Positions 15,400-23,604 of a DNA stretch of 37,382 nt are shown here, piece after piece; the stretch's first letter is position 1; the number at the start of each line of letters is the position of its first letter. The translations under genes and the position numbers were made by a program. Origin of the DNA: Armatimonadota bacterium (GTDB lineage: Bacteria; Armatimonadota; UBA5829; JAUSEB01); the NCBI GenBank assembly GCA_030649165.1, contig JAUSGG010000040.1, positions 1 to 37,382 of the forward strand. Direction: 5' to 3'. The notes under the pieces are model-generated. The model was not told where the DNA came from, ran no database searches, and saw nothing but the letters and a program-made list of their open reading frames with translations.

Positions 15400-15789
15400 C
15401 TATCCTTTCTCCAGGAACTCAACCAGTCCCCGCACACGGTCCATTACGAACGCGACGCGACGCCCGTCGAAGAGCACGGCGGGCTTTGGTGGAGAGACCA
15501 CGGCGCAGCCTCGCAGCCGCGCCTCCTCCAGACTCTGGTCCAGGTCATCCACTTCGTAGCAAATGTGATAGAGTTTGCATCCCCGCTTGAGCCACGCCGA
15601 AACCGGCCCTTCGGCGGCGTCCTGCACAAGCTCCGTCGGCAGCCCGCCTACATCAACAAGTCGCAAATGCGCGCCCTGTTCGGGGTCGAACGTCGTATCG
15701 GTCAACGGCGTCGCCGACTCTTCGGCGCGCAGAGCGGTGTATGCCTCTTCGATGTTGTTCACTGCCATCGCGACGTGATGAAATCTCAC
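15400..15789 (-). CDS. VOC-superfamily (glyoxalase/methylmalonyl-CoA-epimerase-like) protein
   Basis: 129 residues with two beta-alpha-beta-beta-beta modules. The first starts R-F-H-H-V-A-M-A-V and carries L-R-L-V-D-V-G, then T-E-L-V-Q; the second starts L-Y-H-I-C-Y-E-V-D-D-L and ends G-R-R-V-A-F-V. Histidines and glutamates sit where VOC metal ligands are expected. GTG 15789 follows GGAGAG and shares a GTGA overlap with the stop of the glycosyltransferase fusion, so I prefer it to a GTG at 15819. The gene ends 9 bases before the fkbH-like start, which suggests action on the same acyl intermediate (isomerase or epimerase). The exact reaction is unknown. Confidence 0.75.
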   Translation of the reverse strand: MRFHHVAMAVNNIEEAYTALRAEESATPLTDTTFDPEQGAHLRLVDVGGLPTELVQDAAEGPVSAWLKRGCKLYHICYEVDDLDQSLEEARLRGCAVVSPPKPAVLFDGRRVAFVMDRVRGLVEFLEKG

Positions 15790-18287
15790 TTCGGTTGTCT
15801 CTCCATATCTCCCGCCCACGCCGGCTCTCGGGAGACAGACTCAGCCTTGCGGGAGCCGTCATTTCGAGCGGAGCGCCGGCGGAGTCGAGAAATCCGCTTT
15901 TCCTTCCGCATGTTTTCGGAAAAAGCAGATTCCTCACTTCGTTCGGAATGACATGCTCTATCCCTCCAGGTATCCTTACCTGGAGGGACGGACAGTCGTC
16001 GGTTTCTATCCCTCCAGGTATCCTTACCTGAAGGGACGGAAAACAGTCGTCGGTACTCGTCGGCTACGGCCTGATTCACTATGACCGCGTCGAAAAGCCG
16101 TTCGGCCCGTTCACGGGCAGCCCGGCCCATTCGGTCCCTAAGTTCGGGATCGGCAATCATAACGCTCAAAGCCTTGCGCAACGAATCAACGTCTTTAGGC
16201 GGCGCCAACAGCCCCGTCTTGCCGTCTTCCACTGCGTCAACCAACCCAACGATGGCGGTTGCCACCGCCGGAACTCCCATCGCCGCGGCTTCGATGACCA
16301 CGCTGCCGAAGCCTTCCCTGTAGCTGGGCAGGCACAAGATATCCGCCGCGCCGATATACCGCTCCGGCTCGCGCGTCCGGCCCACGACGTGTATCCGCGG
16401 ATTACTCGTCAGTTCATCAATCACGGACCGAGGGAGCGGATCGAACTCCGGCTCGAACGGCCCCACCAGCACCAATTCCACTTTCTTGCCCGCAATGTCC
16501 AAGCTCGTAAAGGCGGACACCAATTCGACGATACCTTTGTCGCGATTGACGCGGCCCACGAAGAGAACGAGTGTCGCATTCTCGTCAACGCCCAACTCGC
16601 TCCGAGTATCCGCGGCCGCGGGTCCTTTCCATATATCGGAATCAAACCGGTCCAAATTGACCCCACTTATCGACCCGGAGGCCAAAACGGCAATCTTTGA
16701 CGGCCTGATTATGCGTTCGCTGATGAGGAATTGCCGCTGAGAGTCACTGTCGGCGTAGCAGTTCGTAGTCAGTATCGCAATGATCCTGTCGCACAGTCTG
16801 ACAATCCAGCGGCGGAGACCTCGCAGCTCGACCCATCGCTGGCCGGTATAGGTGTGAACACGTATCTTGACCCGCGCAAGCCACGCCGCCACGGCAACAA
16901 GCAGGCCGGCCTTGGCCGTGCTCGAATGAACGATGTCGAACCGCTCGGACCTGAAAAGCTTGTAAAGCCGGAACAGCGACTTGATGTCCTGGAATATACT
17001 GATGTCGCGGGACATCTCGACGCAGTGACAGGGCAGCGATAGTCCGCGGCTTATCGACTCCAACTCCGCGCTGAGGCCCGACACGAGCAGGCACTCGATA
17101 TCATTGTCCGCGATTGTCCTCATCTGGCTGCGCAATAGGGCGGCGAACGTCAGCGGCGTGGTGACGACGCGGCAGAGTCTCAAACGTTGTTGTATCGGGA
17201 CACCCTTGTCCCGATGCTCCCGTACTGACTGAGTTTCGGGACACGGGTGTCCCGAAACAACGGAAAACGGGTTGGTTTCGGGATTTCCGCTGCGCTCAAA
17301 TCCCGAAACAACGGGAATCCCCGGATTCTGTTTCGTGCTCGATTGCAAATCGCGCACGATCGAGGTGATGGGCTGGTGTTTCGGGACTTCAGTCCCGAAA
17401 CCGGCGTCGGGAAGCCCGGGAACCTGGGTTTGCATCACCGTTCGCAGCGCTTCTTCAGCGTCGGCCCATTCGCACGGGGTCAAGTCGCGGTTCCGCCTGC
17501 TTATGAGCCGCCCTTGCAGGCCCAAATATGTCGCGGCGCGGTATATCTCGCCCTTCAGATACGCCTGGCCGATCAAAGCGGCCGTTTGCGGCCAGCCTAC
17601 GAATGACGGGCCGTACTTCCGGTATATCCGTCGAAGAGTCCGCCCGGACTGCATGTAATCCCGCAGGTACGCCGTAGGCGTTTTGCTCTGCTCCCGGCAG
17701 AAGTAGAGCGGACGCGGTATCTTGCCGAACGTGGACGATTTGCACGAGCGACACCACAACTCGTTTTCCTCCGCCCTGCGATAAGATGCGTCGTAGGGAT
17801 ACTTGCGCCACCATTCAGCGCGGCCCATAGCCGATCCCTGCACTAGAATCCCTCTCCTGAGCGCGGCATCGGGGCTTGCGTCGAGCTGATCGAGACATCT
17901 AACGCCGATCAGATTGTTCTCGCCGTCAATGATGTAAATCCCGTTGCTTACTATGTCCGCGTTCGGATTGGCGTCCAGATACTCGACCTGTTGAGCCAAT
18001 CGGTCGGGGCGCATAATATCGTCGCCGTCCATTCGGGCGATGTACTCGCCGCGCGCCAATTCCGTAATCCGGTTCAGTCTATACGGCGCGCCCCGGTTCT
18101 CGCCATCGGAGATCACCTTCACGCGCGGATCGTCAACGGACAGGGCGATGGCAAGGGAGCCGTCCGTTGAGCCGTCGTTGATAAGGAGAAGCTCCCAATC
18201 TTGGAACGTCTGCGCGAAAACCGACCGAATAGCGTCCGCCAGCGTCGTCTCGTTATTAAAGAAGGATATTCCGACCGTGACACGCAT
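15786..18287 (-). CDS. GT2-GT4 glycosyltransferase fusion with repeat-encoded linker and tail
   Basis: 833 residues. Residues 1 to about 300 are a family 2 glycosyltransferase (N-D-G-S-T-D around 37-42, metal motif M-D-G-D-D at 86-90). A family 4 enzyme runs from about 369 to 749 (R-L-C-R-V-V-T-T-P-L start; E-x7-E site in Y-R-E-G-F-G-S-V-V-I-E). Both should add sugars at the cytoplasmic face. The linker (about 300-368) is largely encoded by four TTTCGGGA-type palindromes, and the last 84 residues by two CTCCAGGTA palindromes and one HSERSEES-type repeat. The upstream GT2 stop overlaps this ATG (TGATG, AGGAG site). The stop overlaps the VOC gene (GTGA), which supports the long end as real. GT4 could also start alone at TTG 17183, but no ribosome site is visible. 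Confidence 0.82.
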   Translation of the reverse strand: MRVTVGISFFNNETTLADAIRSVFAQTFQDWELLLINDGSTDGSLAIALSVDDPRVKVISDGENRGAPYRLNRITELARGEYIARMDGDDIMRPDRLAQQVEYLDANPNADIVSNGIYIIDGENNLIGVRCLDQLDASPDAALRRGILVQGSAMGRAEWWRKYPYDASYRRAEENELWCRSCKSSTFGKIPRPLYFCREQSKTPTAYLRDYMQSGRTLRRIYRKYGPSFVGWPQTAALIGQAYLKGEIYRAATYLGLQGRLISRRNRDLTPCEWADAEEALRTVMQTQVPGLPDAGFGTEVPKHQPITSIVRDLQSSTKQNPGIPVVSGFERSGNPETNPFSVVSGHPCPETQSVREHRDKGVPIQQRLRLCRVVTTPLTFAALLRSQMRTIADNDIECLLVSGLSAELESISRGLSLPCHCVEMSRDISIFQDIKSLFRLYKLFRSERFDIVHSSTAKAGLLVAVAAWLARVKIRVHTYTGQRWVELRGLRRWIVRLCDRIIAILTTNCYADSDSQRQFLISERIIRPSKIAVLASGSISGVNLDRFDSDIWKGPAAADTRSELGVDENATLVLFVGRVNRDKGIVELVSAFTSLDIAGKKVELVLVGPFEPEFDPLPRSVIDELTSNPRIHVVGRTREPERYIGAADILCLPSYREGFGSVVIEAAAMGVPAVATAIVGLVDAVEDGKTGLLAPPKDVDSLRKALSVMIADPELRDRMGRAARERAERLFDAVIVNQAVADEYRRLFSVPSGKDTWRDRNRRLSVPPGKDTWRDRACHSERSEESAFSENMRKEKRISRLRRRSARNDGSRKAESVSREPAWAGDMERQPK
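15858..15952. repeat. dispersed GTCATTTCGAGC...GGAATGAC repeat, copy 1
   Basis: Starts GTCATTTCGAGCGGAGCG, holds GCGGAGTCGAGAAATC, and ends CTTCGTTCGGAATGAC. On the minus strand it reads in frame as H-S-E-R-S-E-E-S and S-R-L-R-R-R-S-A-R-N-D at the end of the glycosyltransferase fusion. Another copy is at 33486-33724. Confidence 0.8.
15961..15988. repeat. CTCCAGGTA palindrome, perfect 12-bp arms
   Basis: TCCCTCCAGGTA, loop tcct, TACCTGGAGGGA. It is read in frame in the tail of the glycosyltransferase fusion as V-P-P-G-K-D-T-W-R-D. Confidence 0.85.
16009..16036. repeat. CTCCAGGTA palindrome, one mismatch
   Basis: TCCCTCCAGGTA, loop tcct, TACCTGAAGGGA. It is a direct duplicate of the copy 48 bases to its left and also in frame (V-P-S-G-K-D-T-W-R-D). 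Confidence 0.85.
17195..17400. repeat. cluster of four TTTCGGGA/TCCCGAAA palindromes
   Basis: Four hairpins share the same outer arms: TCGGGACA/TGTCCCGA (17195-17214), TTTCGGGACAC/GTGTCCCGAAA (17234-17257), TTTCGGGATTT/AAATCCCGAAA (17276-17308, 11-base loop) and TTTCGGGACT/AGTCCCGAAA (17379-17400). All lie inside the glycosyltransferase fusion between its GT2 and GT4 domains. A related pair is at 33543-33622. Confidence 0.88.
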
Positions 18288-19405
18288 CAGCTTGGGTCTC
18301 CTGAAGCGCTTTTCGCGGTTCGAGGGTTCAGCATGGCGACCATCCTCCATACCGTGTCGAATTTGGAAAGTCTGTAATATGCCGCGCGCGCGCGATCTCT
18401 CAAGGCGTATCTGACGACGAATGAAACGCAGTAACGAACGGGGATATTGAACCCATAGGACAGCGCGGACTCCCTGAATATCGGCCAGGTCCACAAGCCC
18501 ATCTCCGCCGCTTGTGAGCAGAACGAATACCAGCATTGGAAAAAGACCCGCCGGAGCGCGTCCACGTCATAAACGTGCTTCGTTTCGTTGGCGTTTGCCA
18601 ACTTCAAGAGCCATGCTTCCGCTCTTTGGACGTAGTCCAAAGACTTCGGAATGGGCGATCCGGCGAGCGATCGGTGCAGTTCGAGATCTTCTTCGGACGG
18701 CTCGATTCCAAGATGCATGATGGCCTGCCTGTGTACGAAGCTCGACCACTCGCGCACCTCTGACTCGTGCTTGGAAGTGGCCTGCTCGCCGCAAACCCTG
18801 TAATGCAAGAGGGGTTCGGGTATGTTCACCATCTTGCAGTGACGCGAAAAACGAAGCCAAAACTCGTAGTCTTCGGCCTGTTTGAACTCAGTATTGTAGT
18901 AAAGGTCGTGCTTGGCGATCAGTTCCCTGCGCATCATAGCTGTTGGATGGGCGATGCACGGCCAGAACATCTGGGCGGCCCTGATCTCTTTGTCGTCCGT
19001 CACGGGAAGCGCCGCGCCGCCGCGCCGGCCCAGATAGCTCCACCCGGTCCCGCAAACGCCGACCTCCGGGCGGCTCTCCATAAGGGCTACCTGTTTTGCC
19101 AGCCTGCGCCGCGCGCAGATGTCGTCGCTGTCCATACGTGCAACGTATTTGCCGCGAGCCTCCGCCAAGCCCTTGTTCAAGGCCGCGACTACTCCCTGGT
19201 TCTTCTGATGGAACACGCGGACGCGGTCGTCGGTCCGTGCGTACCAATCCAGAACAGCGCCTGAGCTGTCCGTTGAACCGTCGTTGACCGCGATCAGTTC
19301 CAGTTGCGAACAACTCTGAGACAGGACGCTGTCGATGGCTTCTCGCAAATACTTCGCGCCGTTATACACCGGCATAATCACGCTGACTATAGGCGTATCG
19401 CTCAA
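18287..19405 (-). CDS. family 2 glycosyltransferase (third of three paralogues)
   Basis: 372 residues. The GT-A motifs are S-V-I-M-P-V-Y-N-G (8-16), N-D-G-S-T-D (41-46) and M-D-S-D-D (91-95). It transfers a sugar from a nucleotide donor to the growing lipid-linked glycan in the cytoplasm. The start is TTG 19405, with AAGGAG 9 bases upstream and a TTGA overlap with the stop of the previous GT2 gene; the frame runs further upstream only through that gene. It ends in a TGATG overlap with the GT2-GT4 fusion. It aligns without gaps over the first 100 residues with the two GT2 genes upstream, so the three arose by tandem duplication. Confidence 0.88.
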   Translation of the reverse strand: MSDTPIVSVIMPVYNGAKYLREAIDSVLSQSCSQLELIAVNDGSTDSSGAVLDWYARTDDRVRVFHQKNQGVVAALNKGLAEARGKYVARMDSDDICARRRLAKQVALMESRPEVGVCGTGWSYLGRRGGAALPVTDDKEIRAAQMFWPCIAHPTAMMRRELIAKHDLYYNTEFKQAEDYEFWLRFSRHCKMVNIPEPLLHYRVCGEQATSKHESEVREWSSFVHRQAIMHLGIEPSEEDLELHRSLAGSPIPKSLDYVQRAEAWLLKLANANETKHVYDVDALRRVFFQCWYSFCSQAAEMGLWTWPIFRESALSYGFNIPVRYCVSFVVRYALRDRARAAYYRLSKFDTVWRMVAMLNPRTAKSASGDPS

Positions 19406-20544
19406 TTTGCGGGGCTCCTTCGTAAGATTGGGATGCGAAACATCAACGCTTTTGGACCCTTTCGCACAAGGCGTTTGAACGATCTGCCGGACGCCGACTT
19501 TTCCAGCGTCGCGGAGACGTAAGACCGGGTGAAGAGCAGGGCCAGCGAGGGCACGGACCGTCCGGACGTCCGGCGTCCCATAGCGTAAAGCTCGGAACTT
19601 CTGAACTTCCTCCACTTCGCCAGGAGAAACACATCGGTCATCGCGCACATGGAAATCCACCGTTCGGCAAGCAGCGCGCTCAACTCTTCCCGGTCGAAAA
19701 TGGCAGCCTTCTCGTTAGCGTCGATCAGTCGGAACAGCCAGCGCTCAAGGTCGTCCAAGTCTTCCAGCGACTTCGGCGGAAAAGCGTGCGTGCACATTGA
19801 CAGATGGATGGCGAGTTCCTTGTCCGAAGGCTCGATGCCCATGATGCGCAGGAACCTGCCATGGATGGTGGAGAGGTATCTGTAGCATTCCTCGTCCGAA
19901 TACCGTCGGGTGATGGAGTCGGCGTGCGTTCTTATCTTCATCAGAACTTCGGGTATATTCGCCGGCTCGCAGTGAGGCAGAAGCCGAGTGATCAGATCAT
20001 AGTCTTCCCCTACTGGAAAACCGGCGTCGTAGTACAGGCTATGTTTTGCGATCAATTCGCGGCGCATCATGATTGATGTATTCGATATCGTCATCAGAAA
20101 CAGCATCCGGCACTTCAGCTTCCTGGGATCCGTCGGTGGACACGCCCCCACGAATTCCCCCAGGTCGCCAAAGAAACTGCAACTTACGCCGCAAAATCCG
20201 ATTTCGGGGTTGTTCTCCAGAAGCGCGACCTGTTTAGCCAGCCTGTCGGGCAGGCTGACGTCGTCGCTATCCATCACGGCGACGTAATTCCCCCTGGCGT
20301 GTCGAAGGGCGTTGTTTCGCGACGCCGCGATGCCGGAGTTCTCCTGCCGCAACACCCGGACCCGGCTATCCTGTTTCTCATAGCGAGCGAGGATATCGGC
20401 GGAGCCGTCGGTTGAGCCGTCGTCCACGGCCAAAAGCTCGAAGTCCTGAAAAGACTGGTTCAGGATGCTGTCTATAGCTTCCGGCAAATACTCCGCGCTA
20501 TTGTAAACCGCCATAACGACACTGACTGTAGGACAATTGCTCAA
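19402..20544 (-). CDS. family 2 glycosyltransferase (second of three paralogues)
   Basis: 380 residues. S-V-V-M-A-V-Y-N (8-15), D-D-G-S-T-D (41-46) and M-D-S-D-D (91-95) give a GT-A fold with the metal-binding motif. I chose TTG 20544, because GGAGG lies 8 bases upstream and the protein then starts exactly level with its two paralogues. ATG 20559 is 5 codons earlier and has no clear site. The C-terminal part (R-S-S-E-L-Y, then T-L-E-K-S and G-R-S-F-K-R) is close to that of the first paralogue, which makes it a useful comparison for the repeat found there. Confidence 0.85.
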   Translation of the reverse strand: MSNCPTVSVVMAVYNSAEYLPEAIDSILNQSFQDFELLAVDDGSTDGSADILARYEKQDSRVRVLRQENSGIAASRNNALRHARGNYVAVMDSDDVSLPDRLAKQVALLENNPEIGFCGVSCSFFGDLGEFVGACPPTDPRKLKCRMLFLMTISNTSIMMRRELIAKHSLYYDAGFPVGEDYDLITRLLPHCEPANIPEVLMKIRTHADSITRRYSDEECYRYLSTIHGRFLRIMGIEPSDKELAIHLSMCTHAFPPKSLEDLDDLERWLFRLIDANEKAAIFDREELSALLAERWISMCAMTDVFLLAKWRKFRSSELYAMGRRTSGRSVPSLALLFTRSYVSATLEKSASGRSFKRLVRKGPKALMFRIPILRRSPAN

Positions 20545-20587
20545 GCCGTTAACCTCCATCCATTACACACGTGACGTTGAAGCGCAC

Positions 20588-20612
20588 AGGCGAACACAAG
20601 GTTCGCCCCTAC
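20588..20612. repeat. AGGCGAACACAAGGTTCGCCCC repeat, copy 1, supplies a stop codon
   Basis: Contains GGCGAACACAAGGTTCGCC, itself an imperfect palindrome. On the minus strand its TAG (20609-20611) is the stop codon of the GT2 gene 20609-21703. The copy at 20724-20748 is inverted relative to it. Confidence 0.85.
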
Positions 20613-21703
20613 CAACCATTATTGGCTATTGCGCGCGCGAAGCGTTTGAATGACCTGCCCGTCCGCGTCTTTTCCAGAACACTCGACACGCTCGCGCGAC
20701 AGAAGAACAGAGCTGACGACACAGTAGGGGCGAACCTTGTGTTCGCCTGGGCGCGGAAGAGTTCCGATCTCGTGAATCTCTTCCACATCCACACTCCCAA
20801 CTCGACCTCGCCCGCGAACAGACAGCGCCAGCATTCGAACAAGACCCGCGCGAACGCTTTTCCATCACGAACCTTGTTATTATTATTGGCTTCAAGCAGC
20901 TTGCGGAGCCATTTTTCAAATTGCTCCACGTACTCCCGCGACTTAGGGAAACTCGCCGAATGGAACGACAGATGCAGATCGAGTTCTTCGTCGGTCGGCT
21001 CGATTCCGAGGCTGCCGATAGCCATTTTGTGAACCAGCCCCGACCATCGACAGACTTCCGATCGAAACTCCGTTGTCGCCTGCTTATCCCGGACCCGGTA
21101 GAGCAGCAAAGGCTCCGGAATGTTCGCCATCTCGCAATACTGGGAAAAGCGAATCCAAAGCTCGTAGTCCTCCGCCTGCTTGAACTCCATGTTGTAATAG
21201 AGATTGTGTTTTACGATCAAGTCCCGGCGCATAATGACCGTCGGATGCGCCATGCACGGCCCGAAAAGAAGCCAGCTTTTGATCTCTTCCGACTCGGTTT
21301 TCGGCATAGTTACGCCGGAACTGTCGCCAAAGAGCCTGCAAGCGGTTCCGCAAACGCCGACTTCGGGATGGCTCTCCATAAAGGCGACCTGTTTCTCCAG
21401 CCTGTTGGGAAGGCTGATGTCGTCGCTGTCCATCCGAGCGACGTATTTGCCTCGGGCCGACTCCAAGCCTCTTTTGAGAGTGGCGGCTACTCCACTGTTT
21501 TCCTGATGGATTACCCGCACTCGATCATCAGACTGCTGATACCGGTCCAGGATTTCGCCGGAACCGTCAGTCGAACCGTCGTTTATGATGATAAACTCGA
21601 AGTCCCCGAACGTCTGTCCAAGAATGCTGTCCACCGCTTCTCCGAGATACTCCGCGGCGTTATAGACCGGCATAACGACCGAGACGATTGGCGTGTGATC
21701 CAT
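20609..21703 (-). CDS. family 2 glycosyltransferase (first of three paralogues), repeat-edited C-terminus
   Basis: 364 residues. Motifs S-V-V-M-P-V-Y-N (8-15), N-D-G-S-T-D (41-46) and M-D-S-D-D (91-95) sit at the same positions as in the two downstream paralogues, which also supports ATG 21703 over ATG 21712 (the latter overlaps the upstream stop but is only 2 bases after GGAGG). Near the C-terminus, A-Q-A-N-T-R-F-A-P-T is encoded by a dispersed GEHKVRPY-type repeat. The second paralogue has a different 11-residue segment there with the same spacing. The stop codon lies in another copy of the repeat. Role as for the neighbours: sugar addition to the lipid-linked glycan. Confidence 0.87.
   Translation of the reverse strand: MDHTPIVSVVMPVYNAAEYLGEAVDSILGQTFGDFEFIIINDGSTDGSGEILDRYQQSDDRVRVIHQENSGVAATLKRGLESARGKYVARMDSDDISLPNRLEKQVAFMESHPEVGVCGTACRLFGDSSGVTMPKTESEEIKSWLLFGPCMAHPTVIMRRDLIVKHNLYYNMEFKQAEDYELWIRFSQYCEMANIPEPLLLYRVRDKQATTEFRSEVCRWSGLVHKMAIGSLGIEPTDEELDLHLSFHSASFPKSREYVEQFEKWLRKLLEANNNNKVRDGKAFARVLFECWRCLFAGEVELGVWMWKRFTRSELFRAQANTRFAPTVSSALFFCRASVSSVLEKTRTGRSFKRFARAIANNGW
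20724..20748. repeat. GTAGGGGCGAACCTTGTGTTCGCC repeat, copy 2, inside a GT2 gene
   Basis: Inverse orientation to the copy at 20588. It is read in frame on the minus strand as A-Q-A-N-T-R-F-A-P-T within the first GT2 paralogue. The two copies bracket 111 bases. Confidence 0.85.
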
Positions 21704-21708
21704 CTTGC

Positions 21709-22599
21709 TCATATCCTCCGCCACGAACTCGGAACGATGTCGTCCGAGTCTTTCGCTTGGTCGTTGAACCACTTCTTAGGCGCGATGACGACTTTGTTCG
21801 GGTTCGAGCAAAGCCACGCTCCCCACCAACTGAAGGAGCTGTTTGCGATGATATGATGCTTGCACAGGCTCATCAGGTGAAGGTCTTCGTAGTCCTTTTC
21901 CTCGCCGTTATGGTCCATATAGGCGGCCGGGTAATCCAGTTTCAGGTTCTCTTTCGTCCATTCGAGGTCGTCGGAGAAGACGAAGAAATGGGGGTTTTCC
22001 ACTTTTTCGACAAGAAGCTTAATAGCGGCGTGATAGTAATCCAACGGGCAGATCCCATGAACCTCGTTAAAGAGAGGATTTGACACGTAATCCCCTCTCC
22101 GAACGTGCAGGCTGATGGATTCGCATTCGCTTATTGCCGTCCCGGCCCCCCGATTTACGGAGTCGGGAGTGTCTTTCAACGTCAATTCTTTTCGTATAAC
22201 GTCTTCTATATCTTTGAAATAGAGTTCGCTCTGCCAATAGCCGTCAAGGTAAGCGTCCCCGGCGGCGCTCAAGACTTCCGGGTGAAAACCGGTGGAGCAT
22301 TCTTTTATCACCGATGTCTTTTGGGACGATTGGAATCTCTGAGCATATCTACTCAGACGTCTGCCGATTCGCGCGGGCATTGTGTTCCGGCTGCTTCGGC
22401 CCGTGAGACGTTTCACTTCGGAGTCGGAAGCTATATCTTCGACAATGCTGAACCTGTCGAGCCTGTATGGCCGGGGACTGGTCTCATAATTCGAGACATC
22501 CAGCTTCAACGAGTTGTTGTTGACCATCGCGAGCCTCCGTCCGGCCGCGTATTCGAAAAGCTGGTTTCCAAGTCCACCCATTATGCGAACGACAACCAT
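21709..22599 (-). CDS. family 11 glycosyltransferase (alpha-1,2-fucosyltransferase type)
   Basis: 296 residues. All GT11 motifs are visible: G-G-L-G-N-Q-L-F-E-Y-A (8-18), the donor-binding S-L-H-V-R-R-G-D-Y-V, and S-N-S-S-F-S-W-W-G-A-W-L near the C-terminus. The family transfers L-fucose from GDP-fucose, usually alpha-1,2 to galactose; some bacterial members accept GDP-colitose. GDP-sugar supply is encoded at the head of the same operon. ATG 22599 follows AGGAAGG at 9 bases; a longer frame exists but has no site. It shares its end with the start region of the first GT2 gene. Confidence 0.92.
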   Translation of the reverse strand: MVVVRIMGGLGNQLFEYAAGRRLAMVNNNSLKLDVSNYETSPRPYRLDRFSIVEDIASDSEVKRLTGRSSRNTMPARIGRRLSRYAQRFQSSQKTSVIKECSTGFHPEVLSAAGDAYLDGYWQSELYFKDIEDVIRKELTLKDTPDSVNRGAGTAISECESISLHVRRGDYVSNPLFNEVHGICPLDYYHAAIKLLVEKVENPHFFVFSDDLEWTKENLKLDYPAAYMDHNGEEKDYEDLHLMSLCKHHIIANSSFSWWGAWLCSNPNKVVIAPKKWFNDQAKDSDDIVPSSWRRI

Positions 22600-22670
22600 G
22601 GTCTTTACCTTCCTCCGCACGACGCCATGATCACTTGGCATACCGGTCTCGTTTCACTGGATCTCCGTTC

Positions 22671-23582
22671 TCACCGAAGGACTGCCGGATTGATAAGAAG
22701 ATCGTTCTCCTCGTCAAGGACACGGGGAACGGTCCACAGCTTGCGCGCCAACCACCATAGCGCTTCACAAGGTAGAACATGTGTTACGATCCTTGCCCCA
22801 CATCTCGCACATGCCTTGAGCATTCCAGTGCGTCGCGGGGGTAAAGGTAAGTCCCAGTTTACGGCTCTCAGTCTGCCGACGAAGCCGTCATTGTAACCAT
22901 CGTGGCTGCGCACAGGGACGGGAAATAGACCGTGCTCGTTCAGGATATGAATGTCACCATTATCACCACGTACAGACGGCAATGGCGTCGCACTCTTCCT
23001 TACCACAGCCACCACGTTCTGGCCATATTCGACAAATCGGCCCTTCCGGCAGTCAAATCCGTTAAGCAGCAGCACGTACATCAACTGTCCCACATTCCAG
23101 CCTACGGATATGTGTCCGGCGCTTACGTTGTCAATGTGTGGCGGCACGAACACGATCAGACATCCCTCTTCCTTCAGGACACGTCTCACTTCCCGCAGGG
23201 CCATCCCAACATTTGGACAATGCTCCAGTACGTGGCTCATTATCACCGCATCAAACGATGCGTCGGCAAAGGGCATATTCTCGACGCCACATTCCTCTAT
23301 CTGTACGCCGTGGTCTCGACGAAGCTCCTCGATCTCACATCCGTATGAAGCGATCTCCAACCCAGTGCCGGTTACGGACTTCCCGCGCCGTGCCAGCCAT
23401 TTGCTTATCTCACCACGCCCGATCCCGACGTCCAAGAATGAGTGGAACTCATCTAAGGGCAACAAGCTCAGCAGCATGATCACGTCAGCTAGCCGGTCGT
23501 CCAGGGGGTCGCCCTGCCCGCCCATATCGTCAGGTATAGCCGGTGGTCGCACGTAAGCGCTCGTTTCTTTACCTCGCCCCAT
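22671..23582 (-). CDS. class I SAM-dependent methyltransferase
   Basis: 303 residues. Motif I F-L-D-V-G-I-G-R-G-E (49-58), acidic loop G-L-E-I-A, and A-V-I-M-S-H-V-L-E-H-C-P identify a Methyltransf_11/25-type enzyme. The C-terminal half (about 200-303) is unusual and contains C-A-R-C-G, a single CxxC pair that could bind metal or be structural. By context it methylates a sugar residue, or caps the chain end; chain-terminating methyltransferases are known in ABC-exported O-antigens. ATG 23582 follows GAGG at 8 bases and lies 22 bases after the membrane protein gene. Confidence 0.78.
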   Translation of the reverse strand: MGRGKETSAYVRPPAIPDDMGGQGDPLDDRLADVIMLLSLLPLDEFHSFLDVGIGRGEISKWLARRGKSVTGTGLEIASYGCEIEELRRDHGVQIEECGVENMPFADASFDAVIMSHVLEHCPNVGMALREVRRVLKEEGCLIVFVPPHIDNVSAGHISVGWNVGQLMYVLLLNGFDCRKGRFVEYGQNVVAVVRKSATPLPSVRGDNGDIHILNEHGLFPVPVRSHDGYNDGFVGRLRAVNWDLPLPPRRTGMLKACARCGARIVTHVLPCEALWWLARKLWTVPRVLDEENDLLINPAVLR

Positions 23583-23604
23583 CAGTGTAACCTCGTCACC
23601 ATCT

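Noticed and set aside
20588-20748. Small insertion sequence made by the two inverted repeats
   Set aside because: Only 111 bases lie between them and they encode the normal GT2 C-terminal region, homologous to the neighbouring paralogue.
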